In this document: in pieces, positions 25,241 to 33,445 of the stretch | How the letters are laid out: every line of letters starts with the position of its first letter | How positions within the stretch are numbered: position 1 is the first letter of the stretch | NCBI RefSeq assembly: GCF_019969725.1 | Contig: NZ_JAHXYW010000003.1 | Location: 508,272 to 572,271, forward strand | From: Neobacillus bataviensis | Lineage (GTDB): Bacteria; Bacillota; Bacilli; Bacillales_B; DSM-18226 | Reading direction: 5' to 3' | DNA length: 64,000 bases | Translations under genes and position numbers: made by a program | The notes under the pieces: generated by a model | What the model was told of the DNA's origin: nothing | The model's database searches: none | What the model saw: only the letters and a program-made list of their open reading frames with translations

Positions 25241-25757
25241 TTGTTTTTGCACTATGATGACTATTCTTACATATTTCATTATTTTAAAGGTGAAGGTATG
25301 GAGAAGTATGCCTATACAATGACCATCTTATCGATTTCTCTGCTTTTAGTCGTGTTTATCGGCGTGATTGTGGCTTCCGCGGTTATAATGCTTCCTCATA
25401 CCTTTCGAAAAAGAATAAGCAGTTTTATTGATTTCACGATTACCGCACCAGACCTGCTTATTTTTTTTCTCCTTCAATATATGGTTATTTATATTTATAA
25501 GACGTTCGATGTAAAACTTTTTCAGCTATATGGCGAAAATCATACAGAACCCTATTTCATGCTTATCAAATATTATCGTAGTAGAATACTTGTTTAATAT
25601 TCATGGTTTTGCAGAGGTGCTGCGCTCTATGTATGGCCAAAGAGCAGAAGCTTTTATTCTTGGATTCCTTTTATTTGCCGTACCCATAATCATGGCCAAT
25701 CTTATTGCTTACATAGTTCTCAAGTCGAGGAAAAGAAAGGAAAAGGTCAGCGTGTGA
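25241..25757 (+). pseudogene. DppB-like peptide ABC permease, broken
   Basis: Two frames together look like parts of an OppB/DppB-type permease. The first (to about 25560) has several hydrophobic helices (YAYTMTILSISLLLVV, FIDFTITAPDLLIFF). The second (from about 25560) has IIVVEYLFNIHGFAEVL and the last helix, ending in a basic tail. The junction lacks the usual middle segment (about 70 residues with the EAA loop) and changes frame. The N-terminal helix is also missing. An internal deletion plus a frameshift is the simplest reading. Confidence 0.7.
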
Positions 25758-26635
25758 AAGCTCTTAACTATAAAAATACGATTATCGGCTTATCCATTCT
25801 CGAGATTGTACTCATCCTTAGCTTACTTTACCCGCTTTATGGACCTGATGATTTTAATAAAGTTATGTATTTATATGACAAAAAGGGAAATTTGATAGGG
25901 GTCCCGCCAATTCCTCCCTCCTCCCATTACCTTTTAGGCTCTGACCGGAACGGAGCAGATATTCTTCTCATGATGATTTATGGGGCTAAATTTACTTACT
26001 ATCAACTTTTGGAGTGACCTTCTTTCGCGTTTTGATTGGGGGGAACATTAGGGATTATCTTTTCCTTATTGCTGAGACCACTTTTGCCTATTTTAAAGGA
26101 TTTTCTGTTAGTGTTCAATTTAGTTCCGCCGATTATCATAACTTTAGTTCTTATGTTTCCTGTATCCACAACATATATAGAAGATTCGGTTTATAGTATA
26201 TTATATTATCAAATTATCATTTTAATTATTATGGGCGTTCCTTTTGTTCTAATTATGACCTCAGAAATCATCGATGAAATGAAAGGAAAATCCTTTATTC
26301 AATGCTCCTATTTAATAGGGGGCAGTCATTTGCATGCTTTGAAGACTCATTTGAAGCCGTTTTTGACTTCATACGGCTTTTTGATGGCAATCCAGCAACT
26401 GCTTAATACCTTAGTATTAATCATGTGTCTTGGAGCCTTTCAGGTATATTTGGGCGGCGTTTCAAGAGAAGAAGTACGAGGTCTGCCCATTTTAAATTCA
26501 ATATCCAAAGAATGGGCTGGCCTAATTGGGCAAAATTATCGAGAGTTTTTCATGTCCCCATGGGTTGTGCTCATCCCGCTTACTTGTTATTTTCTCCTAA
26601 TCATCATTATTAATATGATTAAGAAAGAAAATTGA
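25754..26635 (+). pseudogene. DppC-like peptide ABC permease, frameshifted
   Basis: It starts at a GTG overlapping the preceding stop. The first frame holds the DppC N-terminus with HYLLGSDRNGADILLMMIYGAKFTY and stops at 26015-26017. The sequence then continues in another frame (TFGVTFFRVLIGG) and, after a run of six G near 26040, in a third frame (GTLGIIFSLLLRPLLPILKD to the end at 26635), including a degenerate EAA-like loop near SFIQCSYLIGGSHLHALKTH. Two frameshifts make a full product impossible. No ATPase or binding-protein gene is left beside it. Confidence 0.72.
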
Positions 26636-26775
26636 AACGTCCTTGGACATCAATTCACTCGGAATGACTTTTAAAAGGAGAAAGAAGAAGAAGAAACAAA
26701 ATGATGCGGTTAGTAAAAATAATATAGCAATAAAATCAGATTTTACATTTCAAAAAATGTCCAATAATTAACAAC

Positions 26776-26795
26776 GGGTGTCAGGAGTGACACCC
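26776..26795. terminator. Short palindromic hairpin at the cotH 3' end
   Basis: Perfect 8-bp stem GGGTGTCA/TGACACCC with a GGAG loop, abutting the cotH stop codon. It lacks a clear T-tract on either strand, so it may be a weak terminator or RNA-stability element. Confidence 0.45.
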
Positions 26796-27886
26796 TAATT
26801 TAATTTTGCTAGTTTTCTTTGTAAATATTTTCTTCTTTCATCGATATAGTTAGAAATGACCTCTAGTTCTTGATCAAATTGGTTTATGTCTGGTTTTTTA
26901 TAGGGGTCTTGCATTACAAAGGGGCGAATCTGTTGGAGGAGGTTTTCTGCTTTTGGAACCATATAGTCTTTTGTAAACTGCTGCTCCATAATATCCTCGA
27001 GCAGGTCTCGATAGCGCCTTCGGAAACTATCAACATGTAACAATCGTGCTGTCAATGTATTAAATCCTTCAATCGGCACATAATTAGCCTTCATTATTTT
27101 TCCGTTTACATCCCTTCCCCATGTTGCATCGTAATCCCAAGGAATGACTTCAAATAACCGTGTTTCTCCATTTCGATAAAGAGCATAATTATGAACAAAT
27201 CCATCATAGTTGGCAGTGAAGATAATCCCTGCTATCCACCGGAGATATTTGTCAACATCGAGGTATTTTTGAATTTCCAGTTCAAACTCAGGAATCGGAA
27301 TCGTGTTAATTTTAATGATGAATTCCTGAAGCTTGTAATCATCAGATGCCGGCCCACACTTTCTTTTATAGCCTAATTCCAATGATTTCTTTATTTCTTT
27401 ATCCAAGTCACTCATTAAAGAAAAATTAGCATCACCATCAACAGCATAGAAAATGCTCCCAGATGGGAGGTTTCTTCGTTTTAAAAAGTGTTGATCCACT
27501 GATTCTATTTCTAAATAAACCCCTTCCGCTTTTCCATTAAGAGTTAAAAAAACATGCTGTGAACGTGGAGATAGAACACCAAGCTCCGAAAAGAAGTCAA
27601 AGGACAATTTGTTACGAATTAATGATGGGTCCTTGAATTCGGCATTTAAATGAATCTGTTTTGAACCTTTAAAGGTATTTGGTTTAAAGAAAGTAATTTG
27701 ATAGGACTTTTTTAAAAAATCACGTATATGAGAACCACGGTAGCTTAAATCAATTTCCAGTCTTTTTCCTTCTAGTTTTAATTGAGCAGGAATTGGGTCG
27801 TCTATCCAAATGTCTCTTTTAAGCTCCTTTAAATCAAGCGGGTTAATAAAAAGCTTATATTGTGGAATTTTAGCGGCATCGTCCAT
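26795..27886 (-). CDS. cotH: Spore coat protein kinase CotH
   Basis: A 363-aa atypical protein kinase of the CotH family, which phosphorylates Ser residues of coat proteins CotB and CotG and is needed for outer-coat assembly. Seen: the substrate/nucleotide loop YRGSHIRDFLKKSYQITF, the ILNAEF-like HLNAEFKDPSLIRNKLSF, VYLEIESVDQHFLKR with the conserved Glu, NYDGFVHNYALYRN (catalytic region), and IPWDYDATWGRD (metal-binding DYD). The length matches. It is divergent from a CotG-like gene, the same arrangement as in B. subtilis. Expression late in the mother cell is expected. Confidence 0.93.
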   Translation of the reverse strand: MDDAAKIPQYKLFINPLDLKELKRDIWIDDPIPAQLKLEGKRLEIDLSYRGSHIRDFLKKSYQITFFKPNTFKGSKQIHLNAEFKDPSLIRNKLSFDFFSELGVLSPRSQHVFLTLNGKAEGVYLEIESVDQHFLKRRNLPSGSIFYAVDGDANFSLMSDLDKEIKKSLELGYKRKCGPASDDYKLQEFIIKINTIPIPEFELEIQKYLDVDKYLRWIAGIIFTANYDGFVHNYALYRNGETRLFEVIPWDYDATWGRDVNGKIMKANYVPIEGFNTLTARLLHVDSFRRRYRDLLEDIMEQQFTKDYMVPKAENLLQQIRPFVMQDPYKKPDINQFDQELEVISNYIDERRKYLQRKLAKLN

Positions 27887-27956
27887 GAACTATTCCTCCC
27901 TCCATTATTCGTATGAATTAGAATGACTAGAGGTCACGACAAGGTGCATTTTTTCC

Positions 27957-27996
27957 TATGTTAGGCTTTTGTCCCAAACAAAAATACCCTAACATA
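27957..27996. promoter_or_regulatory. Divergent sporulation promoter candidate between cotH and cotG
   Basis: A perfect 9-bp inverted repeat TATGTTAGG/CCTAACATA (27957-27965, 27988-27996) places a CATANNNAA sequence, one base off the sigma-K -10 consensus CATANNNTA, facing outward on each strand. This would allow co-expression of kinase and substrate. The -35 parts are not clear. Confidence 0.4.
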
Positions 27997-28087
27997 CGTA
28001 AATTGTAAAAAGAAGAGTGAGTTTTATAGACAAACTTTGTCAATCAGTTTTCGTACTCCCTTTTCTATTTTAAAAGGAGGTGCAAAA

Positions 28088-28513
28088 ATGAGCGAATTTT
28101 CATCAGGAGATATTCAAAGTGCAGCAGACGAAGCTAGACAAGGCGGTATGTGGGATTTCATGTTCAGAGACCCTGGGCATAATCGCGGCACTTCACGCAG
28201 GAGAACTTCTAGAAACCGAAATACTTCAAGAAGAAATACTTCAAGAAGAAACACTTCAAGAAGAAATACTTCAAGAAGAAATACTTCAAGAAGAAACACT
28301 TCAAGAAGAAACACTTCAAGAAGAAACACTTCAAGAAGAAACACTTCGAGGATGAACACTTCTCGTCGAAATACTTCGAGGAGACACACTTCAAGACGCT
28401 GTACGTCTAGAAAAAGATGCCACACTACTTGCCACCGCAATTGGGAGATAAAAAAATGCTGGGATAGAAGTAATAATCAGAATTATTTCAGAAAAAGAAA
28501 CTGTAGAAGATAA
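28088..28513 (+). CDS. cotG: CotG-like spore coat protein with Ser/Arg pentapeptide repeats
   Basis: A 141-aa, extremely basic protein. The N-terminal 35 residues (SSGDIQSAADEARQGG) are ordinary. Then come about 13 tandem pentapeptides of the form [N/H/C]TSR[R/M/K], encoded by near-identical 15-bp units (28220-28414). The tail is Cys/Arg/Asn-rich (RCHTTCHRNWEIKKCW). Thr-Ser-Arg repeats are ideal substrates for the divergent CotH kinase, which modifies Ser in CotG repeats. The start at 28088 is set by AGGAGGTGCAAAA; a longer frame from 28037 lacks a ribosome site. The opposite strand is also open through the repeat, but this is a by-product of the 15-bp periodicity. Confidence 0.87.
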   Translation: MSEFSSGDIQSAADEARQGGMWDFMFRDPGHNRGTSRRRTSRNRNTSRRNTSRRNTSRRNTSRRNTSRRNTSRRNTSRRNTSRRNTSRMNTSRRNTSRRHTSRRCTSRKRCHTTCHRNWEIKKCWDRSNNQNYFRKRNCRR

Positions 28514-28539
28514 GATTCCGAAACTGTTCTAGTAAAAAA

Positions 28540-28566
28540 GGGAAAGGAGCCAAAGACCCCTTTCCC
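28540..28566 (+). terminator. Terminator of cotG
   Basis: An 8-bp stem GGGAAAGG (28540-28547) with CCTTTCCC (28559-28566), then ATCTTTATTTATATT; preceded by an A-run, so it may also serve the minus-strand gene. Confidence 0.7.
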
Positions 28567-28579
28567 ATCTTTATTTATA

Positions 28580-29299
28580 TTATTTTTCAGGAATGGCACA
28601 GCTGCCATCTTCGCAGCTTACATCGGCATCCGTAGACAAATCCTGCAGCATCGGTGAAGATGATTCTTCCTCCCATACCTTTTGGAGCGCACCCTTAAAG
28701 GTTTCGATAGGCTGGGCACCAGAAATAGCATATTTTTGGTTTAGAACAAAATAAGGTACGCCACGAACTCCATATTGCTGAGCTATAGACTCGTCAAATC
28801 TTACATCTTGTGCAAATGAGTTTTTATCTGCTAATACGTTCAAGACCTCTTGACGATCTAGACCTCCCTCTACTGCGATTTCTACTAGGGTTTCATTCTC
28901 TCCAATATGTTTTGAATCCGTGAAATAAGCTTGAAGAAGTTTTTCCGAAATTGCCGCTTCTTTCCCTTTTGTTTTAGCAAATTTCGCTAACCGATGGGCA
29001 TCAAATGTATTAGTCGGCTTCATCTCATCAAAGTTAAAGGTCAAACCAACCGTTGCTGCCTGCTGACCAACACTTTGATTAGCCTGCTTTGCCTGCTCAA
29101 TACTCATACCATATTTCTTGGCAAGTACCTCATGAATATTTTGGCCAATATTCTTTGGGGAATTAGGATCAAGCTCGAAGCTTTTAAATTCAACTTCCAC
29201 CTGCTCCTTATGTGGAAACTGTGCTAGCGCTTCTTCTAATCGGCGTTTCCCTATATAACAAAATGGACATACATAATCAGACCATACCTCAATTTTCAT
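28580..29299 (-). CDS. DsbA/FrnE-family thiol oxidoreductase
   Basis: A 239-aa thioredoxin-fold protein of the FrnE/2-hydroxychromene-carboxylate-isomerase type. The active site is SDYVCPFCYIG (CPFC, residues 11-14) and the cis-Pro loop is YGVRGVPYFVLNQKYAISGA. A helical insert spans about residues 60-150. A second Cys pair lies in the C-terminal tail (SCEDGSCAIPEK), which could relay electrons. There is no signal peptide, so it acts in the cytoplasm. The ATG at 29299 has GAGGTG at good spacing; a longer frame to 29374 does not. Its role is probably oxidative-stress or disulfide handling. Confidence 0.85.
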   Translation of the reverse strand: MKIEVWSDYVCPFCYIGKRRLEEALAQFPHKEQVEVEFKSFELDPNSPKNIGQNIHEVLAKKYGMSIEQAKQANQSVGQQAATVGLTFNFDEMKPTNTFDAHRLAKFAKTKGKEAAISEKLLQAYFTDSKHIGENETLVEIAVEGGLDRQEVLNVLADKNSFAQDVRFDESIAQQYGVRGVPYFVLNQKYAISGAQPIETFKGALQKVWEEESSSPMLQDLSTDADVSCEDGSCAIPEK

Positions 29300-29428
29300 A
29301 TTCGACACCTCATTTTTATCTTGGGTTGGTTTTATAGTAACACATCGTAAACCAAATCCAATTAAAATGCTCATATCTAAAAATGTTATATTATTAATTC
29401 GGACAGGACGTCTTCTGTATTAAAGAAC

Positions 29429-29460
29429 AAAAGTGCCCTTCATTTTGAGGGGCACTTTTT
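29429..29460 (-). terminator. Terminator of the ethanolamine operon
   Basis: An 11-12-bp stem (AAAAGTGCCC arm 29429-29438 with GGGCACTTTT 29450-29459) just past the permease stop, followed on the minus strand by TTTGTTCTTT. Confidence 0.8.
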
Positions 29461-29469
29461 ACATTGAAA

Positions 29470-31005
29470 TTATTCATTTTCAGGTTCAAACTCATCTTCC
29501 AATCTTCTAATCTCATCAATTGATTTTTTAAGGGCCGCCTGTGGGCCTTTAAAGTTCTTTTTATAATAGCCAAAATCCATGATAAGCAATAGAATAAACA
29601 TTCCTCCGAGTGCGTATGCCGCCATTTGATTTGGCGGAATAACCATGATGATACAAATAAACACAATCCAAATCAAGCTGATAATATTAATTGGTTTGCT
29701 CCATTTTCCAAGGCTCCAAGGACCATAATGCTTCGGTAAAAAGATTCCCTTTGCCTCTGCTCTAAGCTTTAAATATATCGGGATTCCATAGGCGACATAT
29801 AACCCCACCACACTAACCGCAGTTAAAAAGGCAATCGTTGAGTACCCGACATCAGGGTTAATCAGCTTTGTGATGTAGTCAATCAATGCTAAAACAAAGG
29901 AAAGAATAACCGAAAGCCAAATGGCTTTTGCCGGAGTACGGTATTTGCGGCTGATTTCCGCCCAATGGCGGCTAAGCGGCATTCCATTGTCTCTTGAAAA
30001 GGCATACATCATCCGTGAGAACGACGTAATGGAAGATAAGCCGCAAAAAAACATGGCAAAGGTGACGAGCCAAAGGACGACATTGCCAAACGTACCGCCT
30101 AATGCCTGGCTGATAACATAAATAAAGGCATTATCAGAGTTGACCGCACCGCTGGCATCATGTATAGAAAGCGTAACGAAGGAAAGCATGATAAAACCAA
30201 ACACGAACGAAAAGGCAACCGAGTTAAAAATCCCCCATGGCGCACGAACCCGAGGGTGCACCGTTTCCTCAATCGTATGAGCAGATGCATCGTAGCCTGT
30301 AAAAGTCCATTGTGCTTGTAATAATCCAATTAAGAAGGCAAGAAAATAGGGTTTATCGGAAAAAGTTTGCCCGATTTTAAACAAATAATCAATTGGCTGT
30401 AACCCATTTTTTGTAAAAAACGCCAAACTGACAACCAAGATGGCTACCACTATCATATGGTACCAGGCAGAAAAATCATTAAGTTTTGCAACGATTTTGA
30501 TTCCGACATGATTGAGGATTCCATGTAAAAGGAGAACGGCGCCAAAGACAATTAGAGTAGTAGTATCGGTAGAAGAATAGTCGAAGATTCCAGCCAGGAG
30601 AGGATCAGCGAATAAGGCTACAGAGTAATCGATTCCGGCGACAATGCCAATTTGACCAATTAAGTTAATCCATGCGGTGTACCAGCCAATCCTGGTTCCT
30701 TTCAAGGCAGCGGCCCAATGATACAAAGCACCTGCAGTCGGAATGGCTGATGCCAGCTCTGAAAGGGAAGCCGCGATGAGAAGGACGAAAAAAGCGACGA
30801 TTGTCCAGCCAAATCCCATCATCCCAGGACCGCCATAAAGCAACCCATGCCCATAAAGAGAGACTGCACCTGTTAAAATGGAAATGATAGAAAAAGAAAT
30901 AGCAAAGTTCGAAAACCCTCCCATATCACGGAGCAATTCTTGGGCATAGCCATACCGATTGAGCTGTTTTCGGTCCTCCAACAATTGTTGGTCTTTATTT
31001 TTCAT
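29470..31005 (-). CDS. APC-family amine/amino-acid permease, probably ethanolamine
   Basis: A 511-aa amino-acid/polyamine/organocation permease with about 12 helices. MGGFSNFAISFSIISILTGA and ASAIPTAGALYHWAAALKG are the helix 1 and 3 signatures of the GABA/choline/ethanolamine-permease branch, and QAQWTFTGYDASAHTIEET is the conserved helix 6 region. The C-terminus is acidic. It is the last gene of the eut operon, after eutC and a 45-aa protein, so ethanolamine is the likely substrate. AAGGGAGGGAAGG precedes the ATG. The substrate is inferred from context. Confidence 0.8.
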   Translation of the reverse strand: MKNKDQQLLEDRKQLNRYGYAQELLRDMGGFSNFAISFSIISILTGAVSLYGHGLLYGGPGMMGFGWTIVAFFVLLIAASLSELASAIPTAGALYHWAAALKGTRIGWYTAWINLIGQIGIVAGIDYSVALFADPLLAGIFDYSSTDTTTLIVFGAVLLLHGILNHVGIKIVAKLNDFSAWYHMIVVAILVVSLAFFTKNGLQPIDYLFKIGQTFSDKPYFLAFLIGLLQAQWTFTGYDASAHTIEETVHPRVRAPWGIFNSVAFSFVFGFIMLSFVTLSIHDASGAVNSDNAFIYVISQALGGTFGNVVLWLVTFAMFFCGLSSITSFSRMMYAFSRDNGMPLSRHWAEISRKYRTPAKAIWLSVILSFVLALIDYITKLINPDVGYSTIAFLTAVSVVGLYVAYGIPIYLKLRAEAKGIFLPKHYGPWSLGKWSKPINIISLIWIVFICIIMVIPPNQMAAYALGGMFILLLIMDFGYYKKNFKGPQAALKKSIDEIRRLEDEFEPENE

Positions 31006-31020
31006 TTCCTTCCCTCCCTT

Positions 31021-31158
31021 CTATTTGTCATCCCTGCCAACAAAAATTTCATGTTCTTCGTCATTAAAGGCTCTGACATTTTTATTTGCCCTCACACCAA
31101 TGGCTGTACCAGCTGCCAGTGTTAACAACACTAAAGCAAATCCAATCACAACCCCCAT
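31021..31158 (-). CDS. Small single-pass membrane protein of the eut operon, 45 aa
   Basis: A 45-codon frame from ATG 31156-31158 (GGAAGGAGGGGAAAG upstream, very strong) to TAG 31021-31023. The first 20 residues are one hydrophobic helix (MGVVIGFALVLLTLAAGTAI); the rest is polar (RANKNVRAFNDEEHEIFV). It lies between eutC and the permease gene with short gaps on both sides. It may be a companion subunit of the permease. The family is unknown. Confidence 0.72.
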   Translation of the reverse strand: MGVVIGFALVLLTLAAGTAIGVRANKNVRAFNDEEHEIFVGRDDK

Positions 31159-31203
31159 TCTTTCCCCTCCTTCCTTCCAATTTCCCATGGCCGACAACCA
31201 ACA

Positions 31204-32067
31204 CTATAACTCTAATTTCACACCGCTCACCTTTTGGTCAATCATTCTTCGTAGAACGGTTCCTATGTGAGCGCCTGCCTCTATTGGCGTGGTACCCAGC
31301 GGATGGATATTAGAGATGACGTTGCGGTCTGATTCGATAATCCCCTTTCGCGGCCGGTAACACATATACGCACTCATCGAGCTTGCTGATACAAGCCCAG
31401 GACGTTCGCCGATTAAAAGCACGAGGACCTCTGGCTCGAGGATATCACCGATATGGTCCATACAGGCAACCCTTCCTCCTTTGACAAAAAAAGACGTTCC
31501 ATATGAAAGATTGTTTATTTTCAAAGAATCTATCAGGGCAGGGTAAACATCTTTAAGGTTTGTCTCAACAGCACTGGCACTCAGTCCATCGGAAACAACA
31601 ATTTGAACTTGTGGCCGCTTTTGGCAGCGGCTGCTGATAGTGTTAACGGCAGCGTTCGTAAGCACCCGCCCTTTATCTGGCCTTTTCAGGTAAACCTCTT
31701 TATTTTCATAGCACGTCTCAACTGTAAATAAATCGAATTCTACTAAGTATTTTTCCAAGACCTCACTGCCAACCGCATCGATGGCAGCGGCGTGATCGAA
31801 CTGCAACTTTAACATTGTTTTCGTTAAGGGCCGGGTGCCTGTTCGCCAGACTCCAATTCGTGCGGGTGTCGAGGCGGTCAACTCCGCCACTCCTTCCTGA
31901 TAGACTGGCTGTGGAATCGTTGTCCTCCAATCCTGTTCTGAAAAAACTAAACCTTTTTCGATAATTTCTTTTACATTCTCCCTGGCAATATTATGGTCAG
32001 GTGTAAACCTCTTTTGCAGCTGTTCCATTACTTTTTGAACAATTAATTCAATTTGACCTTCATTCAT
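31204..32067 (-). CDS. eutC: Ethanolamine ammonia-lyase, small subunit
   Basis: A 287-aa small subunit of the adenosylcobalamin-dependent lyase that turns ethanolamine into acetaldehyde and ammonia. Seen: TPARIGVWRTGTRPLTKTML, VVSDGLSASAVETN, VACMDHIGDILEPEVLVLLIGERPGL and YMCYRPRKGIIESDRNVISNIHPLGT, all conserved cofactor- and EutB-contact regions. The ATG at 32067 follows AAAGGAGGG; a longer frame to 32112 lacks a ribosome site and overlaps eutB. It starts 17 bp after eutB. Confidence 0.94.
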   Translation of the reverse strand: MNEGQIELIVQKVMEQLQKRFTPDHNIARENVKEIIEKGLVFSEQDWRTTIPQPVYQEGVAELTASTPARIGVWRTGTRPLTKTMLKLQFDHAAAIDAVGSEVLEKYLVEFDLFTVETCYENKEVYLKRPDKGRVLTNAAVNTISSRCQKRPQVQIVVSDGLSASAVETNLKDVYPALIDSLKINNLSYGTSFFVKGGRVACMDHIGDILEPEVLVLLIGERPGLVSASSMSAYMCYRPRKGIIESDRNVISNIHPLGTTPIEAGAHIGTVLRRMIDQKVSGVKLEL

Positions 32068-32083
32068 TCTTGAACCCTCCTTT

Positions 32084-33445
32084 CTACATAAATATCGTCG
32101 GATCTCCTGCACGTTCTGTTAATTTGCCATTTTCCATGATTCCCATTTTCTCCAGCCACTTCTCAAAATAAGGAGCCGGACGTAACCCCAGAACGCTTCT
32201 TACCGAAGCAATATCATGAAAGCTCGTGGATTGATAATTGAGCATGCAATCATCAGCCATTGGCACACCAATGAGGAAATTGACCCCTGCAGAACCAAGG
32301 AGAATCGCAAGGTTTTCCATATCATTTTGATCCGCTTTCATATGATTCGTATAGCAAACATCGACCCCCATTGGTATCCCCTGCAGCTTCCCCATAAAAT
32401 GATCCTCTAGTCCTGCCCTAATTACCTGCTTGCTGTTATAAAGGTACTCTGGACCAATGAATCCGACAACTGTGTTGACGATAAAGGGGTGATACTTTTT
32501 AGCGAGTCCATAACATCTCGCTTCAAGCGTTACTTGGTCAATGCCATGATGGGCATCTGATGATAACTCCGAACCCTGTCCTGTTTCAAAGTACCAGAGA
32601 TTCGGCCCAGCTGACGTTCCTTCTTTTTGAATTAAATCATTCGCTTCATCTAACAATTCAACACTAATTCCAAAAGCCTTGTTACCTGACTCCGTTCCTG
32701 CTAAGCTTTGAAACAGCAGATCGGACGGTGCCCCGTTTTTAATCGCTCGCATTTGTGTGGTGACATGGGCCAACACACAGTTTTGCGTAGGAATTAGAAA
32801 GCGGTCCATTTCCTCTTTCGTCATTTGTAAAATTTGCTTTACACTTTCTGCAGTATCATTCACGGGATTGATGCCAATGACGGCATCGCCGATTCCATAG
32901 CTCAATGCTTCATAAAGGGATGCTTTGATGCCTTGGATGGAGTCAGTTGGATGGTTTGGCTGCGCCCTGCCGGAAAGGGTTCCTTTATATCCTATTGGAA
33001 AATTGCACTGAGTTATGACTTCAATTTTCGATGCAGCTTGAATTAAATCTAAATTGGACATTATTTTCGTGACGGCAGCGACCATTTCACTAGTAAGGCC
33101 CTTCCTAAGGCGAGTGATTTCTATATTGGTTGTGGTATCGGTAAGAAGGGTTTCACGCAAGTCACTAACGGTCCAGTTGGCAATTGATTGATAGATTTTT
33201 TCATTGATTGAATTCTCTATTACTCTCGATACCTCATCCTCTTCGGGCGCAAGGACTGGATTATTTCGAATATCGTTAAGGGTTAAGTCAGCTAAGAGGT
33301 GCCGTGCGGCGAGCCGTTCCTGGGCATCCTTTGCCGCGATGCCCGCAAGCTGATCACCAGACTTTTCTTCATTAGCTTTTGCGAGGATTTCTTTTAAATT
33401 ACTAAATTGATACGTTTTATTAAGCAAAGTTATTTTTGTTTTCAT
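32084..33445 (-). CDS. eutB: Ethanolamine ammonia-lyase, large subunit
   Basis: A 453-aa TIM-barrel catalytic subunit. Typical stretches are GDQLAGIAAKDAQERLAARHLLADLTL, FPIGYKGTLSGRAQPNHPTDS, GIGDAVIGINPVNDT, GLEDHFMGKLQGIPMGVDVCYTNHMKADQNDM, and SFHDIASVRSVLGLRPAPYFE near the end. With EutC it forms the B12 enzyme. The start at 33445 has AGAGGTG at good spacing and overlaps the eutA end by 26 bp, indicating translational coupling. Confidence 0.95.
   Translation of the reverse strand: MKTKITLLNKTYQFSNLKEILAKANEEKSGDQLAGIAAKDAQERLAARHLLADLTLNDIRNNPVLAPEEDEVSRVIENSINEKIYQSIANWTVSDLRETLLTDTTTNIEITRLRKGLTSEMVAAVTKIMSNLDLIQAASKIEVITQCNFPIGYKGTLSGRAQPNHPTDSIQGIKASLYEALSYGIGDAVIGINPVNDTAESVKQILQMTKEEMDRFLIPTQNCVLAHVTTQMRAIKNGAPSDLLFQSLAGTESGNKAFGISVELLDEANDLIQKEGTSAGPNLWYFETGQGSELSSDAHHGIDQVTLEARCYGLAKKYHPFIVNTVVGFIGPEYLYNSKQVIRAGLEDHFMGKLQGIPMGVDVCYTNHMKADQNDMENLAILLGSAGVNFLIGVPMADDCMLNYQSTSFHDIASVRSVLGLRPAPYFEKWLEKMGIMENGKLTERAGDPTIFM

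Noticed and set aside
28114..28440. Open frames on the other strand and frame of the cotG repeat
   Set aside because: The 15-bp period keeps several frames open; only the plus-strand frame has a ribosome site and a CotG-like composition.
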